Of a DNA stretch of 64,000 nucleotides, positions 33,198 to 40,873 are shown piece by piece. The translations under genes and the position numbers were made by a program. Origin of the DNA: Carideicomes alvinocaridis (lineage in GTDB: Bacteria > Pseudomonadota > Alphaproteobacteria > Rhodobacterales > Rhodobacteraceae); NCBI GenBank assembly GCA_005473895.2, contig SRJI02000001.1, positions 62,001 to 126,000 of the forward strand, written 5' to 3'. The notes under the pieces were generated by a model. The model had not been told where the DNA came from, did no database searches, and saw nothing but the letters and a program-made list of their open reading frames with translations. Numbering within the stretch: position 1 is the stretch's first letter; each line of letters starts with the position of its first letter.

Positions 33198-34199
33198 TCA
33201 GTCGGCCGACGCCACCGCGTCGCTGGCTTTCTGCTTGGCGTCGGACCACATGTCCTTTTCCTTGTAGAACTTGATCGCCCCCGGGTGGTACGGCACGTTG
33301 ACGTCTTCTGCCGCCATGCCGTCGGCTTCCCAGGACTTGAACACGGCGCTGGTGCTGCGCAGGTCGTCGATCTGGTCGTGGATCACGCGGGTGACCTCGT
33401 AGACCACGTTGTCGGGCGTGTCCTTGTTGGTGACCAGGTAGAACGGGTAGTTCCAGACCGACACGTCGTTGATGACGCCTTCCGAGCTTCCGGCGGCGTA
33501 ATCCTTGAAGGCGCCCGCGGGGAACAGCTCGCGCACCTTGGCGGCCTCGTCCTTGCCCTTGTTCATGGAGATGAAGCGCACCGCGTCGGTGGCGTTGATC
33601 TGCTTGACGATGGCCTGCCCCACGGGGACGCACATGGCGACATCGGCCCGGCCGTCCGCCAGCGCCTCCACCCCGGTCTTGGAGTGGGTCACCGGCACCA
33701 CGGTCACATCCTCCCAGCTGAGACCGAGGTTCTGCAGCTGCGCCGTCGCGAGCGTCTCGCAGGTCTTGTGGGCGGAGAAGGCGCCGGTCACGCGCTTGCC
33801 GCGGATGTCCTCGGCGGTCTCGATGCCGGAATCGTCGTGGACCAGGATGCCCAGCGGGTTCTGGAACCCGATGGAGACGAGCCGCAGGTCGGTATTCGCC
33901 GCCTGGTAGCTGCCGCCCTTGTTGAAGGCGTCATGGGCATCGGCCGCGTTGAGCAGCGTAAAGCTTCCCGGGGTGGCGTTGGTGCGCGGCACGGTGATCT
34001 GGGGGCCGCCCATCGCGCTGGTGCCCATGTCCACCTTGCCGTCCTGGCTGACCTGGCTGGCGATGGCGGTGCCCACGGTGTTCACCATGGACCCGGTCGG
34101 GGCCGTAAGCATGTTTGCGGAATCCTGCGCCTGCGCGCTGACACCCATCGTCGCGACGAACCCGGCGGCCAGAACGGCCCTGGTCGTTTTGCTAATCAT
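33198..34199 (-). CDS. TRAP transporter solute receptor, TAXI family
   Basis: 333-aa periplasmic receptor. The ATG at 34199 follows GGGAGGA and opens a signal peptide with cleavage near AQA (residue about 24). The mature part has the TAXI pattern: GTAIASQVSQDGKVDMGTSA, then IGFQNPLGILVHDDSGIETA, EDIRGKRVTGAFSAHKTCET and GRADVAMCVPVGQA. Delivers ligand to the fused permease at 31167-33110. A 136-bp gap upstream contains an AT-rich region with TTGACATGTATAAT on the minus strand, so it probably has its own promoter in addition to any read-through from the phthalate operon. Confidence 0.92.
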   Translation of the reverse strand: MISKTTRAVLAAGFVATMGVSAQAQDSANMLTAPTGSMVNTVGTAIASQVSQDGKVDMGTSAMGGPQITVPRTNATPGSFTLLNAADAHDAFNKGGSYQAANTDLRLVSIGFQNPLGILVHDDSGIETAEDIRGKRVTGAFSAHKTCETLATAQLQNLGLSWEDVTVVPVTHSKTGVEALADGRADVAMCVPVGQAIVKQINATDAVRFISMNKGKDEAAKVRELFPAGAFKDYAAGSSEGVINDVSVWNYPFYLVTNKDTPDNVVYEVTRVIHDQIDDLRSTSAVFKSWEADGMAAEDVNVPYHPGAIKFYKEKDMWSDAKQKASDAVASAD

Positions 34200-34271
34200 G
34201 TGAAGTCCTCCCTTTATCGGAAATGTTCCGACGGGCGAAGCTAAACATGCAGCCATTATACATGTCAATTT

Positions 34272-34287
34272 TTTATCGATATTTTTA
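34272..34287. promoter_or_regulatory. AT-rich regulatory motif upstream of the TAXI receptor gene
   Basis: TTTATCGATATTTTTA, differing at two positions from the block at 29560-29575 beside the dioxygenase/GntR genes. It sits next to promoter-like TTGACA and TATAAT elements (too closely spaced to be one promoter). May be a shared GntR site. Confidence 0.3.
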
Positions 34288-34335
34288 GCGATGCTCTATC
34301 GATCGGGAGTCCCATCGTGGCCGGGGGGACGATGA

Positions 34336-35403
34336 TCAGCGAAGCCCCGGCGCCACCAGTCTCAGGAAGACAAGGGGCGTCACCGTGGCGGAGACGACGA
34401 TGCGCAGGATGTGATGCGTCGCGACGAAGACCGGGTCGAGGCCCAGAGCCGTCGCCACCGCGCTCATCTCCGTCATGCCGCCGGGCGCGAAGGCCAGGAA
34501 CAGGATCGGCAGGCTGCCCCGCCCCGCGAGATGCAGCAGGTAGGCGACCCCGAGCGCGAAGAGCAGCGAGGCGGCCAGCGCCATGAGCGAGAGCCACGCG
34601 CTCGACAGCAGCGCGGGCCGGTCGGACGGGGCAAAGCCCGCGCCCACGGTGGCCCCGATCACCAGCTGCGCCATGCTGATCAGCGGCGGCGGCACGTGCA
34701 GCTCGGCCCAGCCCGAGAGGTAGACCACCGAGGCGAAGGCGAAGGGCCCGACGAGGATTCCCGCCGGCAGCCGCAGCCGGCGGGCAAGGACCAGCCCCGC
34801 CGCGGCCGCCACCGCGAGGATGGCCGCGTCGCGCAGGTCCTGCGCGTCCGGCATGGCCAGCCCGTGCACCACGGAGCGCGCCACGGTGTAGTCATAGCCC
34901 ACCAGCCCCAGCACCAGCGGCACGGCCAGCACGCTGGAGGAGACGCGGGCGGAATGATGGATGGCAATCCGCGCCGAGGTGCCGCCGTATTCCGCCCCCA
35001 TCAGCAGCGACTCGATCATGCCGCCGGGATTGGCGGCGAAGAAGGCGGTGGGCCGGTCGTAGCCGCCAAGCGCCATGAACAGCCGGTAGACGATGAACTG
35101 CACGATCAGCACCGAGGCCGCCACCGCCAGCAGGCTCGGCCACCATTGCCACATGCCGGTCAGCGTCTCGGGCGTGATCCGCGAGGCGATGGCGATGCCG
35201 AGGATCGGCACCACGAACATGCGGCTCTTCTTGGGCAGGGCGAGCCCGCCGCCGGCTACGCGCAGCCCGCTCAGCTGGAAGAGCGCGGTGATCAGCAGCG
35301 GGCCCAGCATCCACGGCAGGGTCAGCCCGACGAAGCGCGCGATCTCCGCCCCGACAACGGCCAGGGCCAGCGTCCCGGCCCAGCGAAGGACCGGCGCCGT
35401 CAT
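34336..35403 (-). CDS. AbrB family membrane protein (putative transporter)
   Basis: 355-aa integral membrane protein with about ten hydrophobic segments arranged as two repeats. Family features are LPWMLGPLLITALFQLSGL in the first half, FFAANPGGMIESLLMGAEYG, and the related LAFAPGGMTEMSAVATALG in the second half. This family (AbrB/ammonia-monooxygenase-annotated) is thought to transport or regulate small molecules; no reaction is established. It lies 36 bp after the phthalate dioxygenase reductase gene and could be the last gene of that operon, perhaps aiding uptake of an aromatic acid. Confidence 0.85.
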   Translation of the reverse strand: MTAPVLRWAGTLALAVVGAEIARFVGLTLPWMLGPLLITALFQLSGLRVAGGGLALPKKSRMFVVPILGIAIASRITPETLTGMWQWWPSLLAVAASVLIVQFIVYRLFMALGGYDRPTAFFAANPGGMIESLLMGAEYGGTSARIAIHHSARVSSSVLAVPLVLGLVGYDYTVARSVVHGLAMPDAQDLRDAAILAVAAAAGLVLARRLRLPAGILVGPFAFASVVYLSGWAELHVPPPLISMAQLVIGATVGAGFAPSDRPALLSSAWLSLMALAASLLFALGVAYLLHLAGRGSLPILFLAFAPGGMTEMSAVATALGLDPVFVATHHILRIVVSATVTPLVFLRLVAPGLR

Positions 35404-35439
35404 CCCGCGCGGACCCGGTGGCCCGCGCCGGGCCGGGGG

Positions 35440-36408
35440 TCAGTCGGGATCGGCAATGACGATCTCTTGGCTCTTGGCGCGGGAACAGCAGATGATGATG
35501 TTGTCGTCGAACTCGTCATCGAAAAGCACCAGGTCCCGGTGATCGGCCTCGCCTTCCACCAGTTTCATCCGGCAGGTGCCGCAGGTTCCCGCCTCGCAGG
35601 AGGAGGGCATGTCGCGCCCGGCCTCCTGCAGGACCTGGAGGATCGACTTGTCCTCCGGGACGAGGAACCGCTCGTCCTCGCCCTCGAAGCGGACGAAGAA
35701 GCCGTCGCCCTCGGCCGCCTCGGCTGCCTCTTCGGCGGGCGCGGGGCTGGTGCCGAAATCCTCGAAACGGACGCTGCCGCGCGGCCAGTGCGACGCCGCC
35801 GAGCGCACCGCGTGCAGGAGCCCCGTGGGACCGCAGCAATAGACGGCACGGTCGCCATGCTCGGCCAGGATCGTGGACAGGTCGAACGATTGTCCCGGGT
35901 CGCCGAAATCGTGGTGCAGGGTCAGCGCCTCGGCCAGATCGCCCGCCTCCAGCTCCTCGCGGTAGGCGGTCAGCTCGGGCGAGCGGCTGAGATAGTAGAA
36001 GCTGAAGGGCGCGCCCTGCCGCCGCAGCACCCGCGCCATGCTGAGGATCGGGGTGATGCCGATGCCGCCCGCGATCAGGACGGTGCCGCCCTGCCCCGGC
36101 TCCAGCTCGAAATCGTTGCGGGGCAGCGACACCTCGACCATGTCGCCCGCGTCGGTCTGCTCGATGAAGCTTTGGGAGCCGCCCTTGCCGTCCGCCTCGC
36201 GCTTGATTGCGATGACGTAGGCGCTGCGGTCCTCGGGGTCGTTGCTGAGCGAATATTGCCGGGTGCCGCCGCTGGGCACCGTGACATGCAGGTGGGCGCC
36301 GGGGGTGAAGGGCGGCAGCGGCGCGCCGTCCGGCGCCTCCAGCCGGTATTCGAAGATGTCGGTGGCCAGTTCGCGCACGGAGGCCACCCTGAGCGTGATC
36401 GTCTCCAT
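35440..36408 (-). CDS. pht2: Phthalate dioxygenase-type reductase (FMN/NADH, C-terminal ferredoxin)
   Basis: 322-aa reductase. The flavin domain comes first (RQYSLSND), then the NAD domain (AGGIGITPILSM, YCCGPTGLL) and a C-terminal [2Fe-2S] domain with Cys271, Cys276, Cys279 and Cys307. This order is that of phthalate dioxygenase reductase and vanillate demethylase reductase. AAGGAGG precedes the ATG at 36408. It should pass electrons to the Rieske oxygenase at 38879-40144. A glutamate/alanine-rich linker (about 221-237) separates the ferredoxin. The substrate assignment depends on the neighbouring pht4- and pht5-like genes. Confidence 0.88.
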   Translation of the reverse strand: METITLRVASVRELATDIFEYRLEAPDGAPLPPFTPGAHLHVTVPSGGTRQYSLSNDPEDRSAYVIAIKREADGKGGSQSFIEQTDAGDMVEVSLPRNDFELEPGQGGTVLIAGGIGITPILSMARVLRRQGAPFSFYYLSRSPELTAYREELEAGDLAEALTLHHDFGDPGQSFDLSTILAEHGDRAVYCCGPTGLLHAVRSAASHWPRGSVRFEDFGTSPAPAEEAAEAAEGDGFFVRFEGEDERFLVPEDKSILQVLQEAGRDMPSSCEAGTCGTCRMKLVEGEADHRDLVLFDDEFDDNIIICCSRAKSQEIVIADPD

Positions 36409-36442
36409 CAAAGCCTCCTTCGGTCGGGGGAGTGTCGCGGTC

Positions 36443-37132
36443 TCAGTCAAGGCGCCGCGCCAGGTAGTTGAAGTTGATCTTGAACTGCTCGGGCTTGCTC
36501 AGCGCATCGCGCAGCTTGGCCACGTCCTCGGGCGGGAAGGGCTCGGACCGGCTTCCGCTCGCATCCGCGATCAGCTGTATCTGGGCCGCGTTCTCCAGCA
36601 TGATCGCGCCGATCACCGCTTCTTCGGTGGTGGCGCCGGTGCAGACGATGCCGTGATGCTTCAGGAGCACCGCCCGCCCCTGTCCCAGGGCGCGTGCCAC
36701 GCCCTGCCCCATCTCGGGCGAGCGGATGAGGTTGATCGTGTCCTCGTAGAGCCCGAGCGCCTCGAAGAAGAGCGCGCCGGGCTGGCTGACCGGGCGCAGC
36801 GGCTCGCCGCTGGCGGTGAGCGCGACGCAATGGGTGGGGTGGGTGTGCAGCATCGCGCCCACGTCGGGCCGCGCGCGGTAGATCTCGGTATGGATGAAGG
36901 CCTCGCTGTGGCGCCGCCCCTCGCCCGCCACGACATTGCCGTCGAGGTCGATGGTCAGCAGGCTTTCGGGCGTCAGCTCGTCCAGGCCGACGCTGTGCGG
37001 CTTCATCAGGAAGAGGTCGGGATTGTCCGGCAGCCGGGCCGAGACATGGCCCCGCGTCAGGTCGTCCTGGCCGTTGGCGCAAAGCACCCGTCCCGCCGCG
37101 ACCAGCGTGTTTCTCAGTTCGATATGATCCAT
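36443..37132 (-). CDS. Class II aldolase/adducin family protein, possible dihydroxyphthalate decarboxylase
   Basis: 229-aa zinc-dependent class II aldolase-fold enzyme. Candidate metal and catalytic residues are Glu77 (RRHSEAFIHTEIY), His96 and His98 (LHTHPTH) and the distal KHHG at about 158-161. The same family includes 3,4-dihydroxyphthalate 2-decarboxylase and several aromatic-acid decarboxylases, so in this cluster it may decarboxylate a dihydroxyphthalate. It would duplicate or complement the Pht5-like enzyme at 44137-45123. An aldolase acting on a ring-cleavage product is the alternative. Lies between the unknown 150-aa gene and the reductase gene. Confidence 0.85.
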   Translation of the reverse strand: MDHIELRNTLVAAGRVLCANGQDDLTRGHVSARLPDNPDLFLMKPHSVGLDELTPESLLTIDLDGNVVAGEGRRHSEAFIHTEIYRARPDVGAMLHTHPTHCVALTASGEPLRPVSQPGALFFEALGLYEDTINLIRSPEMGQGVARALGQGRAVLLKHHGIVCTGATTEEAVIGAIMLENAAQIQLIADASGSRSEPFPPEDVAKLRDALSKPEQFKINFNYLARRLD

Positions 37133-37191
37133 CTGTGGATGCCTCTTGCTTGGCGGGCGGCGGGATGCGCCCGGCGCTGTTGGTGCGTGGC

Positions 37192-37644
37192 TCAGCCGCG
37201 GGTGCCGGTGCGGCGCGCAGGCGCCGGGCGCGGGGCCGGCAGGTCGCTGGGCTGCGGTGCCGGGCGGTCGCGGTAGGGGATGTTCTGCTGGCCCTGAAGG
37301 CGCGTCAGTTCGGCCAGGGCGAACTCGATCCCGGTCTGCAGATCCTCCACCTGCGCCCGCGACAGGCGCAGCGCGGACCAGCCCAGCCCGGGGTTGAAGA
37401 CCCCGATGTTGAGCCCGCGCCGCGACGGGTCGGGCCCCACGGACCACAGCAGGTTGTCGAGCACATGCGCCGGCGTCTCGCCCGGCACGTAGCTGCCGCT
37501 GAGCGGCGGGGCCATGCGCGCGCGCAGCGCCACCAGCTCCTCGATCAGATGCGACACGCCCGCGGCGTCGAGATCGGCGCTGCCGCCGCCCGGCAGATCG
37601 AGGCTGGCCGTCGCGCGGTCCTTGGAAAGCTTGGCGGTCACCAT
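37192..37644 (-). CDS. Unknown 150-aa protein within the phthalate operon
   Basis: I do not recognise this protein. It begins MVTAKLSKDRATASLDLPGG and has a middle section with predicted helices (AAGVSHLIEELVALRARMAP) and a globular part (GLNIGVFNPGLGWSALRLS). A basic, proline-rich tail follows the last helix (PAPQPSDLPAPRPAPARR). There is no signal peptide or membrane segment. The start is 1 bp after the dehydrogenase stop (37646), so it is co-translated with the dihydrodiol dehydrogenase and sits in a conserved-looking place in the operon. A small accessory subunit or regulator is possible. A longer frame to 37704 overlaps the dehydrogenase. Confidence 0.75.
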   Translation of the reverse strand: MVTAKLSKDRATASLDLPGGGSADLDAAGVSHLIEELVALRARMAPPLSGSYVPGETPAHVLDNLLWSVGPDPSRRGLNIGVFNPGLGWSALRLSRAQVEDLQTGIEFALAELTRLQGQQNIPYRDRPAPQPSDLPAPRPAPARRTGTRG

Positions 37645-37645
37645 G

Positions 37646-38794
37646 TCAGTCTCCGTTTCCCGGCCCCTGGTGAAGGAGCTCGATTTCCCTGTTCTCGGCG
37701 GCACTCCGCAGCACCGCCTCGCAAATCTCGGTCATCGCCGCGCCATGGGCGCCCGTGTGCAGCACCGGCCGGCCCGCGATGGCGTCGCAGAATTCGTCCA
37801 GCACCTGCATCCGCGGCGAGCGGTCGAGCGGCAGGACGATCTCTTGCCGCCCGGCGGCGGAATGCAGCATCAGGCCCTGCGGGCTCTGGCGCAGGAAGCC
37901 GCGCTCGCAGGAGGCCAGCGTCAGACCGAAATGCGGCTGGTGCGGCGCGCGGTCGGCGATGGCGGTGCGCGCCCGCTCCTGCTTGCGGCGCAGCTCCTCC
38001 TCGGGCGAGGCGGCGGCGGCGGGACGCTTCGGCGCGGCCGGTTCCTTGGCCGTGCCCCATTCCGCGACGCCGCCGGTCAGTTCGCTGCTGTCGAACCAGC
38101 CATAGCCGTTGTATATCGCCGTCCCCGTCGCGCCGTTGGCAAAGCGGATGGTGACGTTATGCGCCCCGATGGTCGGCCGCTCGGGGTCGAGGTCGTAGGT
38201 CGTGGCGCGCAGGCTGACCGCGGGGGCGCAGGCCAGTGCGCTCAGGATATCGAACTGGTGCGCCCCCTGCCGAAAAGTGACGCCGCCGCCCAGCTCGGGG
38301 CGCAGCTCTTCGGGGCGGCGCGGGCGATAGACCCAGTCGGAATAGCAGGTGTTCGACAGGATCGCCGGCGCGCCCAGGTCGCCCGACAGGATGATCTCGC
38401 GCATCCGGCGGATCGGCAGATCGTGGCTGTGGGAATGGCCCACGATCAGCGCAAGCCCCGCCGCCTCGGCCTTGGCGGCGAGCGCCAGGCAGTCCTCCAC
38501 TCCCGGCGCCATGGGCTTTTCGCAGAGCACGTGCAGCCCGGCATCGAGCGCCGCCGTGACGTGATCCTCGTGCAGATCGGTGGGCGTACCCACGTAGACC
38601 GCGTCGAGCGTCACACCCGCCAGCATGTCCGCCGGGTCGGTGAAGGACGGCACGCCCTCCAGCCCCGCGATGCCCTCGGCCGCGCCCTCCCGCGCGTCGC
38701 AGGTGGCGGCGAGCGTCACACCCTCGTGCGCCGCGATGGCCGGCAGGAAGGCCTGCCCCGCGGCACCGAGCCCGATCAGTCCCAGACGGATCAC
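37646..38794 (-). CDS. pht4: Gfo/Idh/MocA oxidoreductase, putative phthalate cis-4,5-dihydrodiol dehydrogenase
   Basis: 382-aa NAD(P)-dependent oxidoreductase with the N-terminal Rossmann fold (VIRLGLIGLGAAGQAFLPAI) and the family dipeptide EKP (HVLCEKPMAPG). The C-terminal substrate half contains GGGVTFRQGAHQFDIL. GTG at 38794 is used as the start because GGGAG lies 7 bp upstream; a longer frame to 38827 lacks this. In phthalate catabolism the dihydrodiol dehydrogenase (Pht4/OphB) belongs to this family, and the gene directly follows the Rieske oxygenase, supporting that role. Other Gfo/Idh/MocA reactions remain possible. Confidence 0.85.
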   Translation of the reverse strand: MIRLGLIGLGAAGQAFLPAIAAHEGVTLAATCDAREGAAEGIAGLEGVPSFTDPADMLAGVTLDAVYVGTPTDLHEDHVTAALDAGLHVLCEKPMAPGVEDCLALAAKAEAAGLALIVGHSHSHDLPIRRMREIILSGDLGAPAILSNTCYSDWVYRPRRPEELRPELGGGVTFRQGAHQFDILSALACAPAVSLRATTYDLDPERPTIGAHNVTIRFANGATGTAIYNGYGWFDSSELTGGVAEWGTAKEPAAPKRPAAAASPEEELRRKQERARTAIADRAPHQPHFGLTLASCERGFLRQSPQGLMLHSAAGRQEIVLPLDRSPRMQVLDEFCDAIAGRPVLHTGAHGAAMTEICEAVLRSAAENREIELLHQGPGNGD

Positions 38795-38878
38795 GTGGTT
38801 TCTCCCGGATAGCTCAAGGCGCCCCACGCCGGCCGGGATGCAGCCGGCGCGGGACAGTTCCGTCGGTCAGGCGGCGGC

Positions 38879-40144
38879 TCAGACCGCGCGCTTTTCCGGC
38901 TCGGAAGGCTCGTAAAGCTCCACCAGGTCGTCGAGGATCGGCGAGAAGCGCATGTGCGTGCGCATCAGCCAGCTCTTCATCCCGTCGCTGTTGTGGTGCT
39001 TCTTCTTCTCGTTGGGCAGGTCGATCCGCTCGTTCGCCGCCGCCTCGCGGAAGGTGTTCATCGGGTCCTCGCCCGCCTCCACCTTCTTGATCTCGCGGCG
39101 CAGCATCCGGCGGAAGGCGGCGACCCCCTGGTCGGTCGAGCCGAGGTTCTCGAGCGAGCGGTCGGTGATCCGCCCCTGCGAGATCCAGGCCATCATGTCC
39201 TGCCCGTCCACGTTGTCGACGATGTAATCGCCGTTCTCGTCGTAGATCGGCACCTCGTAGGTGTGCAGCTTCTCCGTCAGGTACTCGGGCGCCTCGGTGC
39301 CCTTCGGCGGCACATAGGCGGTGTACCAGATGTGCAGCGTGTTCTCGTCATCCACCGGCACCCGGATCTGGAAGGCGTAGTAGCGCGAGCTGTCGTCGCC
39401 GTTGCCCACCGACAGGGTATTGGGGAAGACCACGGGGTGGCCGACCTTCCAGTCGTCGCTGTCCTCGGACTGGCCCTCGAGCAGGCGGTGCTTGGTCATC
39501 CCATGCTCGAATTCCTGGAAGGCGATCTTGGCGTGCGGAGCCGAGATCGCGACCTTCACGTTCTCCTGCTCCTTCACGAACTCGTAGAGGTGCCCGTGCA
39601 GCCACTCGGTGTGGATCGGATCGAGCGAGTTTTCCATCGCCTGCAGCCAGTTGATCGGGATCAGCGTGCGGCCCATCATGCGCACGGTGCCCTCTTCGAC
39701 GAAGCCGTCGAGGCGCGGCAGCAGCGGCGCCGGGTCCGGCCCCATATAGGCCCAGATCATGCCGCCCAGTTCCTCGACCTTGTAGGCCGTGGTCTTGATC
39801 TTCTGGCAGAAATTGCTGCCCGCGGGTTCGTTGGGCTGCTCGACGCACTGGCCGTCCTTGTCGAAGGCCCAGCCGTGATAGGGGCAGCGGATGCCGTTCT
39901 CGGTCGGGATGCCGTTGACCAGCGAGGCGCGGCGATGCGGGCAGTGCCGTTCCAGCAGGCCAAGCTTGCCCTGGCGGTCGCGGAACAGCACGAGGTCCTC
40001 GCCCATGAGCCGCACCGGGATCGACCATTTCTCGGCCAGATCCTCCATCGCCGCGACCGGATGCCAGTAGCGCCGCATGAGATCGCCGCAGGGGGTTCCG
40101 GGGCCGACCCGGGTGAGCATGTCGTTCTGTTCCTTGGTCAGCAT
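38879..40144 (-). CDS. pht3: Rieske oxygenase, phthalate 4,5-dioxygenase type
   Basis: 421-aa alpha-only (class IA) oxygenase. It opens MLTKEQNDMLTRVGPGTPCG, as phthalate 4,5-dioxygenase oxygenases do. Rieske ligands are Cys68, His70 (CPHRR) and Cys87, His90 (CPYHGW). The mononuclear iron motif NSLDPIHTEWLHGH gives Asp175, His178 and His183. The C-terminal part has DQGVAAFRRMLRREIKKVEAG. GAGGAGAG precedes the ATG. It is first of an operon with the dihydrodiol dehydrogenase, unknown protein, aldolase-family protein and reductase, and divergent from a MarR gene. The product would be 4,5-dihydro-4,5-dihydroxyphthalate; related oxygenases act on other aromatic acids. Confidence 0.88.
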   Translation of the reverse strand: MLTKEQNDMLTRVGPGTPCGDLMRRYWHPVAAMEDLAEKWSIPVRLMGEDLVLFRDRQGKLGLLERHCPHRRASLVNGIPTENGIRCPYHGWAFDKDGQCVEQPNEPAGSNFCQKIKTTAYKVEELGGMIWAYMGPDPAPLLPRLDGFVEEGTVRMMGRTLIPINWLQAMENSLDPIHTEWLHGHLYEFVKEQENVKVAISAPHAKIAFQEFEHGMTKHRLLEGQSEDSDDWKVGHPVVFPNTLSVGNGDDSSRYYAFQIRVPVDDENTLHIWYTAYVPPKGTEAPEYLTEKLHTYEVPIYDENGDYIVDNVDGQDMMAWISQGRITDRSLENLGSTDQGVAAFRRMLRREIKKVEAGEDPMNTFREAAANERIDLPNEKKKHHNSDGMKSWLMRTHMRFSPILDDLVELYEPSEPEKRAV

Positions 40145-40216
40145 CTCGTGTCTCTCCTCATGATCCGCTGATGCCGGGCACGCCGATTCGGCGCAGGCCC
40201 GGCACTGACTCCAGTT

Positions 40217-40234
40217 TTGTTAAGTGAATAACAA
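40217..40234. promoter_or_regulatory. Palindromic MarR-type operator upstream of the phthalate oxygenase
   Basis: TTGTTA-AGTGAA... inverted repeat: arms TTGTTA (40217-40222) and TAACAA (40229-40234) with a 6-bp spacer, a MarR-like 18-bp layout. It lies in the divergent gap between the oxygenase gene (start 40144) and the MarR gene (start 40366), so it could control both. Confidence 0.5.
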
Positions 40235-40365
40235 TAATTGCCTGCGCTGTCAAAGCGCTCCGGCCGGTTTTGCGACCGGTCTGCGGCGCGGGGCGGGCGA
40301 TTATTCGCTTGCATTCGCAGGGGTTCGGCATAGGCTCCGCCGCAATTCGCAGCAGAAACAACGGG

Positions 40366-40815
40366 ATGGCCGGCATGGAGGCATTCGAACCCGAAGACCG
40401 GACGGCGCACCTGTTGAAACTGGCCAGCAAGGCGACCGCGCGGGCGCTTCAGGACCGGCTGGCGGAACATGACGTCTCCTACGGTCACTGGACCTTCCTG
40501 CGCATCCTCTGGCAGCAGGACGGGCTCAGCGTGACGGAGCTCAGCCAGAAGGCCGGGGTGGCGAAGCCTGCGGCGGTGACGGCGGTCCGCGCCATGGAAC
40601 AGGCGGGCTATGTCGAACGGCGCCAGCGCGAGGGCAACCTCAAGGCGGTCTACATCCACCTGACCGAGGCCGGCCGCGCGCTGGAGAACCGGCTGGTGCC
40701 GCTGGCGGTGGACGTCAACGACCGCGCCCTGAAGGGCATGACCCAGCGCCAGCAGCAGGCGCTCAAGTCGGCGCTGGCGCGGATCATCCGCAACCTCGGC
40801 GCCGGCCCGGGCTGA
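40366..40815 (+). CDS. MarR family transcriptional regulator
   Basis: 149-aa winged-helix regulator. The HTH core is DGLSVTELSQKAGVAKPAAV with recognition-helix residues TAVRAMEQAGYVERR, and the wing reads REGNLKAVYIHLTEAG. Start ATG at 40366 is uncertain (a second ATG at 40375; no strong ribosome binding site). Divergent from the phthalate oxygenase operon across the palindrome at 40217-40234, so it is the likely repressor of that operon, relieved by an aromatic acid or CoA-free intermediate. Ligand unknown. Confidence 0.9.
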   Translation: MAGMEAFEPEDRTAHLLKLASKATARALQDRLAEHDVSYGHWTFLRILWQQDGLSVTELSQKAGVAKPAAVTAVRAMEQAGYVERRQREGNLKAVYIHLTEAGRALENRLVPLAVDVNDRALKGMTQRQQQALKSALARIIRNLGAGPG

Positions 40816-40873
40816 GCGACCCGCCCCACCTGCCCCGCCTGCCCGGCCGTGCCGGGGGCGATATGCGGCCCCC

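Noticed and set aside
36443-37447. 334-aa version of the class II aldolase-family protein
   Set aside because: The first 105 residues overlap the unknown gene in another frame and are low-complexity; the family N-terminus starts at the ATG at 37132.
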